DNA of 35,078 nt, from NCBI GenBank assembly GCA_021159185.1, contig JAGGSH010000037.1, positions 1 to 35,078 on the forward strand. The letters are read 5' to 3'. Position 1 is the stretch's first letter, and each line of letters starts with the position of its first letter. Position numbers and translations under genes: made by a program. Of this stretch, positions 8,237-16,071 are shown one piece after another. Origin of the DNA: a bacterium. Lineage in GTDB: Bacteria; Patescibacteriota; Minisyncoccia; Moranbacterales; UBA9337. The notes under the pieces were generated by a model, which was not told the DNA's origin, ran no database searches, and saw only the letters and a list, made by a program, of their open reading frames with translations.

Positions 8237-9841
8237 CTACCTATACTTATAAACATAAAAAGTGTCATAATTTTCATAATCGTAATAGTCTTTCCCCGTC
8301 TCAAAATCTTTTTTCACAACCTTTTTTAAATATGAACTTGTATGCATTAACTGTTCATTGGCAAAATGCTTGATACTATCCCCTGCTCTATAAATAGCTA
8401 CACTATTCGGTTTAGGATTTTCCAATTTTTCAGCGTACAAATATTTAACATTCGGAATTACTTTATTATTTTGATAACTGGCAGGATCATATTTCATAAA
8501 AAATGGCATTTCTATTCCAAAAGTAGAAATATTTCTTGAAACATAATATTGATCATGATCATATTTCAATGCGGTTTCAAATGCTTCCGGCAATCCATAA
8601 TTATAATAATTTGCCGCCTTAATAGGATAAACAAAAAAATAATTATAATAAAACAAAGATACCTCCACTAGAAAAAAGAGAGATAATATAACAAGAATAG
8701 ATTTATACTTTTCTTTAAATAAACTATATATTTGCCAAATTCCCGCGACTGTTAATATCGCCAAAAAGGGAATGATATGAATAGATCTTGTCGCCTGCGC
8801 TCCCTCTTCTATAATAGTCAGACTGCTAGCAAGTGGAAATATAATAATCATAAAAATTATAAACTTTGCGAATTTTGAACTTTTGAATTTTTTTATAAAA
8901 TATGCCAACCCCAGCAATAAAGGAAATGCAAATGATGTAAATAGCATACTGCTCACTCCGCTGGAATGCCTTAAATTATAATCCCCGCTTTGAAAAAGAA
9001 ATTGCGGACTAAAATGATTGATATAGTTGCTAATAAAATATCCGGCAGTAGAAAAAATACTGGGACTAAAATTGCTTATTGATACACTTCCCGCCCTATC
9101 AATTATTCCGCCTGAACTAATTATATTGTCATAATATATCAGAAATGTGAAGAGTGATGCGCTAAATACTAAAATCAGAATAGTCACTCTTCTTTTGAAA
9201 ATTTCTTTTCTCCATAAAATAGCCATCGCAAGAGCTGTAATTGGAAGCATTAATCTAGCTGTTGAGTAAGCAAAAAAACTGACTATCATTGAAATACAAA
9301 ATACCAGAAAATACCATTCATTTTTTGTTTTTATGAACTTTGCGAAAAACACCATTGCCAAAATGATAAAAAAGACAAAAGACATCGCTTCAAATCCGAT
9401 TCTACTAAAGAAAAAATGCCAAGGCATTACTGACAATACTAAACCTCCCAATAAAGCTAAGCCTTTATTTTTTGTCAGAATATTAAGAAAGTATATAAAA
9501 AGCAGTATTGATCCTATTCCGAATAAAGCCGATGTTAATCTGACAGAAAAAACGCTAAGCCCAAAAATTTTTACTACCGGAGCCATCGCGTAAACTTGAA
9601 CGGGATTTTTATAATCTCCCAGCGCTTTAAAAAATACCGGAAAAGAAAAACCATGCTCATCTTTTCCGGTTTCTATAATACTAAAAGCGTTATATCCAAA
9701 AGACGCTTCGTCAGAAAAAAATCCGGGCGGAGACATAGTTAATCCGACAAGCCTGATAAAAAATGTAAGCGCCAGCAATACCAATATTGTCCCGCTGAAC
9801 ATCTTTTTGTGGTTAATTTCCATTTTTAAATTGATATACAT
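8237..9841 (-). CDS. GT39/PMT-type membrane glycosyltransferase
   Basis: 534 residues, strongly hydrophobic, with about a dozen candidate membrane spans. The first span (about 17-34) is followed by SPPGFFSDEASFGYNA, where D44-E45 occupy the place of the GT39 catalytic acidic residues. The C-terminal 120 residues are soluble. It probably transfers a sugar from a lipid carrier on the outer face of the membrane; donor and acceptor are unknown. It overlaps the preceding gene (9813-10277) by 29 bp if the ATG at 9841 is used; the ATGs at 9823 and 9802 are alternatives. It is only distantly like the 5816-7684 protein, so the pair is unlikely to be a recent duplication. Confidence 0.8.
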   Translation of the reverse strand: MYINLKMEINHKKMFSGTILVLLALTFFIRLVGLTMSPPGFFSDEASFGYNAFSIIETGKDEHGFSFPVFFKALGDYKNPVQVYAMAPVVKIFGLSVFSVRLTSALFGIGSILLFIYFLNILTKNKGLALLGGLVLSVMPWHFFFSRIGFEAMSFVFFIILAMVFFAKFIKTKNEWYFLVFCISMIVSFFAYSTARLMLPITALAMAILWRKEIFKRRVTILILVFSASLFTFLIYYDNIISSGGIIDRAGSVSISNFSPSIFSTAGYFISNYINHFSPQFLFQSGDYNLRHSSGVSSMLFTSFAFPLLLGLAYFIKKFKSSKFAKFIIFMIIIFPLASSLTIIEEGAQATRSIHIIPFLAILTVAGIWQIYSLFKEKYKSILVILSLFFLVEVSLFYYNYFFVYPIKAANYYNYGLPEAFETALKYDHDQYYVSRNISTFGIEMPFFMKYDPASYQNNKVIPNVKYLYAEKLENPKPNSVAIYRAGDSIKHFANEQLMHTSSYLKKVVKKDFETGKDYYDYENYDTFYVYKYR

Positions 9842-10277
9842 TTATGTTTTCATAGCCAGCTACTAATTGCAACTCTTCAAAAATGAGATCTTTTCTATCC
9901 TTAATATCTTTCCTGTCTTCTATTTGGCCTCGTAATATTGTGTTTGAAATTATTAAACCCTTCTTATCACTTTTAATATCAGAAAATTTTTCTGTTCTGT
10001 GCCATTGTATAAATCCGTATCTCATTCCTTTTTTAGCTCCCTCGCCTGGGAACGTTTCATATAAATAGGCGTAAACTCCAGCAAAAATTATCGCCGCGAC
10101 AAACCCAATTAAGTTAATCCACGGCATATTTCCCATCATCGTTTCCGGAGCTGCCCAGATATTCGTCGGCGGAATTTGGTAAACCCGATTAAAAAGCCAG
10201 ACGAAAGTAAGCCAGCCGAAAGCGGCGCTTGTTATCCATACAATAACCCCCGAAAGCAATATTTTTCCCGTGTCCAT
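9813..10277 (-). CDS. Small membrane protein with a foreign-looking C-terminus (possible chimera)
   Basis: 154 residues. The first 90 hold two or three membrane segments (about 5-30, 52-75) and end in MRYGFIQW. The remaining 60 residues are hydrophilic and end in FEELQLVAGYENINVYQF, which reads like the soluble tail of a GT39-type glycosyltransferase. The switch near residue 92 suggests a deletion that joined two genes, or a remnant of a lost glycosyltransferase. The tail also contains a repeated EDRKDIKDRKD encoded by a short DNA repeat. The start is firm: AGGAGGTGAG lies 4 nt before the ATG. The function is unknown. It overlaps the downstream GT39 gene. Confidence 0.65.
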   Translation of the reverse strand: MDTGKILLSGVIVWITSAAFGWLTFVWLFNRVYQIPPTNIWAAPETMMGNMPWINLIGFVAAIIFAGVYAYLYETFPGEGAKKGMRYGFIQWHRTEKFSDIKSDKKGLIISNTILRGQIEDRKDIKDRKDLIFEELQLVAGYENINVYQFKNGN

Positions 10278-10318
10278 AATCTCACCTCCTTTCTTGATCT
10301 TGTTTTGTGTTTTTTGTT
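10278..10318 (-). promoter_or_regulatory. Strong Shine-Dalgarno leader module, copy 1
   Basis: The minus strand has AAAAAACACAAAAC, then AAGATCAAG, then AAAGGAGGTGAG just before the ATG at 10277. The GGAGGTG matches the 3' end of 16S rRNA fully. The same arrangement (ACACAAAAC, about 12 nt, AAAGGAGG) precedes the genes starting at 27264 and 28202. Confidence 0.6.
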
Positions 10319-10342
10319 TTTCTATATTTTCTAACAGTAAAA

Positions 10343-10648
10343 TTAAATCGCTTTTTCTTGCTTTAATTTCTTTGCTTTTTTCGCTTTGCCCCGATTATAG
10401 CCGCCGATTTCGCCATTGACCCGTATCACCCTGTGGCAAGGAATTTTGGGATCATAATTTTTGCTTAAAATATTGCCAACAGCCCGATAAGCCCGCGGCG
10501 AATTAGCTTTTTGGGCGATTTCTTTATAACTCATCGTTTTTCCTTTGGGAATTCTTTTAACTGCGCGCAAAACTTTTTCCCGGAAGCTAACAGCCGCGCG
10601 ATAAGCCGGACGACCCGGCCTTTTTCCAAAACAAGAATGCTTTTTCAT
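10343..10648 (-). CDS. ogt: O6-methylguanine-DNA methyltransferase, catalytic domain only
   Basis: 101 residues, covering only the DNA-binding and active-site domain of the Ogt/MGMT family. The acceptor motif is intact: IPCHRVI with the alkyl-accepting C71, so this is not an ATL protein, where the Cys is Trp. The helix-turn-helix RAVGNIL carries the arginine finger R55. The protein repairs O6-alkylguanine by moving the alkyl group to its own cysteine. The usual N-terminal domain is missing, as in many minimal forms; the basic tail KAKKAKKLKQEK may aid DNA binding. It lies 19 bp downstream of the unknown gene 10668-11363 and is probably co-transcribed with it. Confidence 0.88.
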   Translation of the reverse strand: MKKHSCFGKRPGRPAYRAAVSFREKVLRAVKRIPKGKTMSYKEIAQKANSPRAYRAVGNILSKNYDPKIPCHRVIRVNGEIGGYNRGKAKKAKKLKQEKAI

Positions 10649-10667
10649 AATTTTGATGGTTTAGAGC

Positions 10668-11363
10668 TTAATTCTCACTGCTTGTATTTCGATTCTCCCA
10701 TTCAGACACTTCCCAAACATAATAATACTTTTTAGGGTTATGTTCGCCAATTTCATTTACTCTATAGAAATTTAAACCGTTCACATTTTCATAGCGGCCT
10801 TGCTCTTCCCAAACAACTGGCATAAGTTCTCTGTAAAAATGTCCCCATTCAATAACTGCATTTTGAACATCTTCTGAAAAATTGCCCCAAGAATCAGCAC
10901 CGCCTTTCCACCAAAATCGAGAAAGCGGTTTCGGCAATTGAAATACGAGTAATAAATTTTGACCGTTAGTTTTGAAATCTAAATCATATTCCTCTAATAA
11001 TTCTCGCGCATCCTTTCCGTACGCGATCGTAAAATAAGGCAAGTCAAAATTCTTTTCTAATAAATAATCAACGATTTTTTGAGAGATTTGGTGGCGCTCA
11101 CTTCTGTATTGTTCTAATAATGTTAGGAATGTCTGTTTAAACTTTTCTGAAAGTTCAGCGCAAAACGTTCTTGTTTTATCAAGACAGCGTTTTGTTTCTG
11201 CATTAAGTTTTTGTTCCTCAACCATCTCTCTAATATTGGGTAATTTTCCCTCTATTTCACTTTTAATCTCATTATAAGTTTTAACATCCCAGATATCTTC
11301 GGGGTTCTTAAAACCTTCAAGATGCCTTATTTTTTCAAACTGATTCGGGTTTGTAAATCTCAT
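10668..11363 (-). CDS. Unrecognised protein, 231 residues
   Basis: No family recognised. The protein is soluble, acidic and rich in aromatic residues (FWWKGG near the middle, YYYVWEV near the end), with a helical charged part from about 30 to 115. There is no signal peptide or membrane segment. The uniform codon use and full length suggest a real gene. It is the first gene of a likely two-gene unit with the O6-methylguanine methyltransferase, and lies 363 bp to the left of the defence island, so a stress or defence role is possible but unproven. Confidence 0.6.
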   Translation of the reverse strand: MRFTNPNQFEKIRHLEGFKNPEDIWDVKTYNEIKSEIEGKLPNIREMVEEQKLNAETKRCLDKTRTFCAELSEKFKQTFLTLLEQYRSERHQISQKIVDYLLEKNFDLPYFTIAYGKDARELLEEYDLDFKTNGQNLLLVFQLPKPLSRFWWKGGADSWGNFSEDVQNAVIEWGHFYRELMPVVWEEQGRYENVNGLNFYRVNEIGEHNPKKYYYVWEVSEWENRNTSSEN

Positions 11364-11688
11364 AGCTGATTATTTATTAAAAACTCCAAAAATAAAAATT
11401 TATTGCGCATAATGGACAACAATGCCAAGCCCCGCTTTGCCGCGAGGCAACATCTTCCAAAATCGCTGAAAGTGACAACTTGGCGGTGCTGTCTGGATGA
11501 AATTCTAACCTTTTTTGAGTCCGCCAAAGGCGGATAGACGCCATCCAGAGGATTTTGCGGATTGAACCCCTGCCTACCGGCAGGCAGGCCACCCAGCGTT
11601 TCCGCCCCAACCGCGTCTGCGGCGCGGAGTTCGCAAAAGGGCAAAAATTCCTTCCCCCAGACCCCCTTCCTTTTTGCCCTTTTGCTTA
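11364..11688. other. GC-richer stretch without a convincing gene, carrying palindromes
   Basis: Several overlapping reading frames on the minus strand show no recognisable protein and have biased composition. It contains GTCCGCCAAAGGCGGATAG (about 11518-11536) and CCTGCCTACCGGCAGGCAGG (about 11570-11589), both members of the dispersed palindrome families seen elsewhere in the window. It separates the AT-rich defence island from the genes to its left. Confidence 0.5.
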
Positions 11689-11726
11689 TTCGCTCGCTTC
11701 GCGAGCGCGGCGGCGGGGATTTTTAA
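11689..11726. repeat. Left boundary repeat of the defence island
   Basis: Reads ATTCGCTCGC, TTCGCGAGCGCG, GCGGCGGGGATTTTTAA and stops at the stop codon of the PycTM-like gene. Its imperfect inverted partner (TTAAAAATCCGCGCGCGC, TTGCGAAT) is at 16425-16450. The copies differ by small gaps in the GC run. CGCTCG..CGAGCG also makes a local hairpin here. Confidence 0.4.
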
Positions 11727-12227
11727 TTACACTAAAAATAATAACACAACAAAAAAGGCTAAAACAACAAAACTCTTTGTACTCTTCTGAACATTCTTCA
11801 TTTTCTGATCTGCTATTACAGAATTTGTATAAATCTGCTCAATAATTTGTTTCTTTGCTTCATCTTCGGTTAACTTTGTAATCATTTCTGAATAATCAAC
11901 AAATTTCATACTTGCTACATGACTAAAATAAAATAAAGACTTATCTGTAAAATCATTTTTTAATCTTGGAAATATAGATTTAAAAAGGAAAAATATGCCG
12001 ACTAAAAAAGAAACGATAACACCCAGCAAAATAAAAATATAAAAACAGGTTAACCATTTTTGATAAATATGAAAAAGTTGCAAAATATCTGCTTTTTGTG
12101 AAATTACTAATCCAAAAACCAATGAATAATAAGCTGACAAAAAAGCAGTTTTTTTATCTGAAAACTTTATCCATTCACTAACACGGTTTAGTTCTGATTG
12201 TAAAAATTGTAAATTAAAGTTTTCCAT
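11727..12227 (-). CDS. pycTM: PycTM-like membrane effector of a Pycsar-type defence operon
   Basis: 166 residues. An N-terminal helix ends in SEWIKFSDKKTAFLSAYYSLVFG, which matches the WxxFADxKA-then-membrane pattern of Pycsar effectors (PycTM family). Membrane segments are at about 26-43, 58-84 and 152-166, with a charged helical region from 112 to 150. In Pycsar a cyclase makes cCMP or cUMP after phage infection, and the ligand makes PycTM disrupt the inner membrane and kill the cell. The gene is last in a minus-strand operon, 6 bp after the second cyclase gene, which is the expected context. The family call rests on the motif and neighbours, not on a database search. Confidence 0.75.
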   Translation of the reverse strand: MENFNLQFLQSELNRVSEWIKFSDKKTAFLSAYYSLVFGLVISQKADILQLFHIYQKWLTCFYIFILLGVIVSFLVGIFFLFKSIFPRLKNDFTDKSLFYFSHVASMKFVDYSEMITKLTEDEAKKQIIEQIYTNSVIADQKMKNVQKSTKSFVVLAFFVVLLFLV

Positions 12228-12233
12228 ATTTTT

Positions 12234-12950
12234 TTAAACATTAAAATACCATGTTGTATGGTGAACTTTTTGATAACCATTATTCAATGTTTTGTATTCA
12301 TAATACCAAATCCATTCATTATTATGTTTTAAAGTATTTAATGGATCTCCTTCTTTATTTACAGAATTAAAAACATGATCGCTGATCCATATGTTTTTCG
12401 GAGATTTAGCCAATTCTGATAATTCAACAGCAACATACAAAGCTATCCCTATCCAAATCAAATCTTGTTTAGTTTGATCATCTCCAGCTTTTCCGCTTTT
12501 TGCAACCATTATTGGTCCCTGCGCAATACCTATACCAAAGTCAATCTTATTTTTATTATTTTTAACTAAAATAGTGTTAATTTCATTCACAAAACCTTTT
12601 ATTTCCATAGCCGCTCTAACTGCTTTTGATGCTGCATTATCACCAACAAAGAAAGCCAGAATTCCATCACCGTTAAAACTTCTCAAATGTCCATCTCTTT
12701 TTTCAATGCAATGAATCACTGCGCGCAAAAATGATTTATGGATTTTTACGCTCCAAAAATCTGTTGCATCAGTTAAAATTTTTCTTGACTTTCTCATATC
12801 AATATAAAATATTTTTGCATGTTCTATTTTTTTAACGGTATTACCAAAAGTTAAATCATTTTTCTTTGGCACAGAATAAGTTATCGAACGATTATATGAT
12901 TCGTTCAAATATTGCTTTATTTGTTCTAACGCTTCTTGATTTGTTGCCAT
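12234..12950 (-). CDS. Class III cyclase-domain protein, second of two (probable Pycsar cyclase subunit)
   Basis: 238 residues, one cyclase homology domain. The metal-binding aspartates are present: D51 in FYIDM and D95 in NGDGI. The base-reading region reads QDLIW. The transition-state pair (Asn and Arg in G..VN.A.R) is replaced by Y172 and E176 (WIGIALYVAVEL), so a homodimer may be inactive or altered. The start is 2 bp after the stop of the first cyclase gene and the stop is 6 bp before the PycTM-like gene, so the three are one operon. It may be a regulatory or complementary half of a heterodimer with the 12953-13762 product (inference). Base composition is AT-rich compared with the flanks. 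Confidence 0.78.
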   Translation of the reverse strand: MATNQEALEQIKQYLNESYNRSITYSVPKKNDLTFGNTVKKIEHAKIFYIDMRKSRKILTDATDFWSVKIHKSFLRAVIHCIEKRDGHLRSFNGDGILAFFVGDNAASKAVRAAMEIKGFVNEINTILVKNNKNKIDFGIGIAQGPIMVAKSGKAGDDQTKQDLIWIGIALYVAVELSELAKSPKNIWISDHVFNSVNKEGDPLNTLKHNNEWIWYYEYKTLNNGYQKVHHTTWYFNV

Positions 12951-12952
12951 AA

Positions 12953-13762
12953 TTACTCTGAATTATCTGTTTTATCTAATTTCAAAATATTTTCACAATA
13001 TTCTATGCCGTGTTTTTTACACCAACCTGATGTATCTATTTTATAAGCCTTGTCGAAATCAAATTTTGGATCGTCTAAATCTATACGATTCCAGAATTTC
13101 TTTTTTTCTCCATTGGGACATCCACAACTTTTTAAAACTAATTCCGAACCGTCCGCCAGAAATACACCAAACACTCTTTCAGAAGCAATAAGCTCATTTT
13201 CATTTCCCAAAGAGGCCAATTTAGCAGCCATATTGACAGGTTTTCCTGCCCACACTTCATTTTGTTTTAGTGTTTTTCCCTCAATTTTTCTCAATCCCAA
13301 TCTTTTCACCAAAACTGTTTTCATATCCATTCCTATATGACAAGAAACTTTCTTATCATCTCCAAGATTAACTTCTGTGCTTAAAATATTTACCGAAAAT
13401 GTTTTAAAAGTTATTGCCGCACAGAAAGCATGATAAATTTTACTTTTTTCAAAAAGACCAAAAGCTCCATCACCCTTAACATCAATATAAGATGCGTCAA
13501 AATGGTTTAATATTTTTACCGCGGTGTCTGTAAAATATTGATAAATACTTGCGGTAAATTTATCTTGCTTTTGCGCGCTTAATTGAGTGGAGTTTTTCAT
13601 GTCTATAAAGACACATACCACATCGTCAATTCTAAACCATTTATTTGTTTCTAAAGGAAAATCATCTCCTTGAGGAATCTTGTCTTTTGGCTCTATCTTT
13701 TCTCCTTCTTGATACCTCTTTTGAGCTTCATTTATAATATTTTGGATTTCTTCAATAAACAT
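12953..13762 (-). CDS. pycC: Class III nucleotide cyclase, first of two (probable PycC-like)
   Basis: 269 residues. An N-terminal helical part (1-45) precedes the cyclase domain: VFIDMKNST with metal-binding D54, VKGDGAF with D98, and GKPVNMAAKLASL with the transition-state N177 and a Lys (K181) where Arg is usual. A C-terminal region carries CGC (213-215) and WCKKHGIEYC (247-256), possibly zinc-binding. The substrate-reading position is NEVW instead of the YDIW of adenylate cyclases, which fits a non-adenylate substrate. In Pycsar the product would be cCMP or cUMP. It is the first gene of the cyclase-cyclase-PycTM operon and is divergent from the lexA-methyltransferase gene across 93 bp. A TATAAT lies only 2 nt before the ATG, so its promoter is unclear. 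Confidence 0.82.
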   Translation of the reverse strand: MFIEEIQNIINEAQKRYQEGEKIEPKDKIPQGDDFPLETNKWFRIDDVVCVFIDMKNSTQLSAQKQDKFTASIYQYFTDTAVKILNHFDASYIDVKGDGAFGLFEKSKIYHAFCAAITFKTFSVNILSTEVNLGDDKKVSCHIGMDMKTVLVKRLGLRKIEGKTLKQNEVWAGKPVNMAAKLASLGNENELIASERVFGVFLADGSELVLKSCGCPNGEKKKFWNRIDLDDPKFDFDKAYKIDTSGWCKKHGIEYCENILKLDKTDNSE

Positions 13763-13794
13763 AGATTATAAATTTAAGTGGAATATTTTAAATT

Positions 13795-13833
13795 TTGACT
13801 TTCTATTTTCTTTCTATTATACTATAAGTATAA
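13795..13833 (+). promoter_or_regulatory. Promoter and palindromic operator of the lexA-methyltransferase gene
   Basis: A -35 TTGACT (13795-13800), a 17-bp spacer and a -10 TATACT (13818-13823) form a near-consensus promoter. A perfect 17-bp palindrome TTATACTATAAGTATAA (13817-13833) covers the -10, where a repressor would block transcription. Autoregulation by the LexA domain is the natural reading. The site also lies 55-71 bp from the start of the divergent cyclase operon, so shared control is possible. It differs from the CTGT..ACAG and GAAC..GTTC boxes. Confidence 0.7.
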
Positions 13834-13855
13834 AGTTAATAAAAAATAAAGTCAA

Positions 13856-15385
13856 ATGTTTATGCTTACAAAAAGACAAAAACAAGTTTTAGATTTTATA
13901 TCCTCATATTACAAAAAGAAAGGGTACTCCCCTTCTTTAGAAGAGATATGTAAAAGATTTAAACTTGCTTCTGTTTCTACCGCCCATTTTCATGTTAAAA
14001 AACTGCAAGATTTGGGATTTATAAACAAACAAGACAACAAGCCGAGATCAATCAACATTTGTGAAAATGAAAAAATGGTTAATATACCGCTGCTTGGTTT
14101 AATTGCCGCTGGACAACCAATAGAGGCAGTTGAAAATAAAGAAATAATAGCAGTGCCAAAAAGCAAAATGTCTCATGCTGGGAAATTTTACGCTTTGCGA
14201 GTAATTGGCGACAGTATGATTAACGAAAATATAAATGACGGCGATTTAGTTTTAGTCAAACAACAAGATACTGCTGAAAATGGGCAGAAAGTTGTTGCGC
14301 TTATAGATAATTATGAAGCAACCTTAAAAAAATTTTATAGAGAAAAAAATCATATAAGGCTACAACCCGCAAACAAAACTATTGAACCAATTATTATAAA
14401 AAGTGATAGGGAGTTAACAATACAAGGTATTGTTATTGATGTGATAAGAAATGAGGAAGATTTGCAGGCGGAAAAACTTTTTGAAAGTAAGGAAATAAAA
14501 AGAAATAAAACACTTCCTTTAAATAAGATTATTTTGGGCGATGCCGCAGAAGAATTAAAAAAACTGCCAAATGAAAGTTGCGATGTGATTATTATTGATC
14601 CCCCTTATAACATTGGGAAAGATTTTGGAAATAACCAAGATAAACGCGAATTAAAAGAATATATTAGTTGGTGTAAAGAATGGATAAATGAATCAATTCG
14701 CGTAATGAAACCAACAGGCACGATGTTTATTTATGGATTCAGTGAAATACTAGCTTACCTTTCTGTGGAGATTCCAATTAATAAACGCTGGCTTATTTGG
14801 CATTATACAAACAAGAATGTTGCTTCGCTGAATTTTTGGCAAAGAAGCCATGAAGCGATAATTTGCGCTTGGAAAGATAAACCTATCTTTAACAGAGATG
14901 ATGTAAGAGAACCATATACCGAAGGATTTATCAATGGAGCAGCCGGGAAAAAAAGAAAAGCAACAGTTGGTCGTTTTAGCAAAGGAGATAAAGAGACTAT
15001 TTATAAAGCACACGAAAATGGGGCACTTCCAAGAGATGTAATAAAGGTGCCTGCGCTTGCTGGTGGCGCTGGTATGACAGAACGATGGTTTTTGTGTAAG
15101 ACATGTGACGATGTATTTCCTCCAAATGAATTAAAAAATCATCGTGACCATGAAATTATAAAACACCCAACACAAAAACCGCTGGAATTAACACGAAAAT
15201 TGATTAAATCAGCACGACCCGGCAAAGAAGGGGTTATTCTCGTGCCATTTTTGGGAAGTGGCTCTGAATGTGTAGCCGCAAAAGAACTTGAACAAAATTA
15301 TATTGGATTCGAAATAAATCCGGATTATGTGCGCATAGCTAAAAAATGGCTTAAAGAAACAAAAGTAATGAAAACATTATTTTAA
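13856..15385 (+). CDS. LexA repressor fused to adenine-N6 DNA methyltransferase
   Basis: 509 residues in one uninterrupted frame. Residues 3-68 are a LexA winged helix (LTKRQKQVLDFI.. start). Residues 75-198 are an S24 autoprotease with cleavage site A85-G86, nucleophile S120 (GDSM) and base K158 (EATLKKF). After a short linker (199-222) comes a beta-class methyltransferase: motif IV DPPY at 248-251, a target-recognition region, HPTQKPLEL at 437-445 and the SAM loop FLGSGSE at 465-471. C414/C417 with H429/H432 may bind zinc. DPPY indicates N6-adenine. The domains suggest a self-repressing methyltransferase released by RecA-type cleavage (inference). The 3' end overlaps the convergent restriction gene by 9 bp. 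ATGs at 13856 and 13862 are both possible starts. Confidence 0.92.
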   Translation: MFMLTKRQKQVLDFISSYYKKKGYSPSLEEICKRFKLASVSTAHFHVKKLQDLGFINKQDNKPRSINICENEKMVNIPLLGLIAAGQPIEAVENKEIIAVPKSKMSHAGKFYALRVIGDSMINENINDGDLVLVKQQDTAENGQKVVALIDNYEATLKKFYREKNHIRLQPANKTIEPIIIKSDRELTIQGIVIDVIRNEEDLQAEKLFESKEIKRNKTLPLNKIILGDAAEELKKLPNESCDVIIIDPPYNIGKDFGNNQDKRELKEYISWCKEWINESIRVMKPTGTMFIYGFSEILAYLSVEIPINKRWLIWHYTNKNVASLNFWQRSHEAIICAWKDKPIFNRDDVREPYTEGFINGAAGKKRKATVGRFSKGDKETIYKAHENGALPRDVIKVPALAGGAGMTERWFLCKTCDDVFPPNELKNHRDHEIIKHPTQKPLELTRKLIKSARPGKEGVILVPFLGSGSECVAAKELEQNYIGFEINPDYVRIAKKWLKETKVMKTLF

Positions 15386-16069
15386 TTTTTGATCTATTTC
15401 CTGTTTCTTTGGCAAAAATGCTTCTTGTGTAAATACAACAAATCCATTATCAAATGCTTCTGTCCTTGTATCCTCCAAAAATCTTAAATAAGGTCTGCGA
15501 TATTCCCCGTCTTTCTTTTTCGGATCAGACAAACAAGTAGGTACCTCGTAAAAAATATCAATCGCCTCTCCTTCTAACGATCCTTTGCGTGGCAATGGCC
15601 TGTTACTTTTTACTCCGGCAAAGCTGGTTTTCTTTACTTGATAATTAAGGAAGTGTCCTCTGTATTCTACGCGAATATCAGCCCCTTGATGATCCAGTTC
15701 GGCTGACATAAATACAGATCCCTCGCCAAAAACTGATTCAGCTGCATATCCAGCATGTATTTGGGTTATTAATCCTGTCCATGTTCTGCAAATTCTTGCT
15801 TTTAAGCCACGCGAGAAACAATCTTTGCACATTGTTGTTTTTATACGAAACTGCTCTGCTGCTAATCCCTTTTCTTTTAAATACCTCTCGTAAAACTCAT
15901 CAAATGTAAGAAATTTTTTCTCATCCCAATAAACAGTATAAAGTAATTCAATTGCTTGAATATCTTTTGGCAAGTCCATTTCTACAATTTTGATATGACT
16001 ATACCGCCTGCGATACTCTGCAAGTGGAACTGTTTTTAAAAAATTTGTAAATTCTTGTAATTTCGTCAT
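15377..16069 (-). CDS. Probable restriction endonuclease of the LexA-methyltransferase system
   Basis: 230 residues. No exact family recognised, but a PD-(D/E)XK-like core can be read: E111, then D126 and D131 (ELDHQGADIRVEY), then a strand with Q144-V-K146 (LNYQVKKT), where Gln stands in place of the usual Glu. C81, C84 and C94 could bind metal. The gene is convergent with and overlaps the methyltransferase gene by 9 bp, and it is preceded 2 bp upstream by an XRE controller gene, which is the classic type II restriction layout. The target would be the sequence protected by the fused methyltransferase. The function is inferred mainly from position plus this motif. Confidence 0.68.
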   Translation of the reverse strand: MTKLQEFTNFLKTVPLAEYRRRYSHIKIVEMDLPKDIQAIELLYTVYWDEKKFLTFDEFYERYLKEKGLAAEQFRIKTTMCKDCFSRGLKARICRTWTGLITQIHAGYAAESVFGEGSVFMSAELDHQGADIRVEYRGHFLNYQVKKTSFAGVKSNRPLPRKGSLEGEAIDIFYEVPTCLSDPKKKDGEYRRPYLRFLEDTRTEAFDNGFVVFTQEAFLPKKQEIDQKLK

Positions 16070-16071
16070 AG

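Noticed and set aside
11360-11644. Two overlapping minus-strand frames of 94 and 77 residues
   Set aside because: Composition and low-complexity GC palindromes point to non-coding DNA; no family recognised and the two frames compete.
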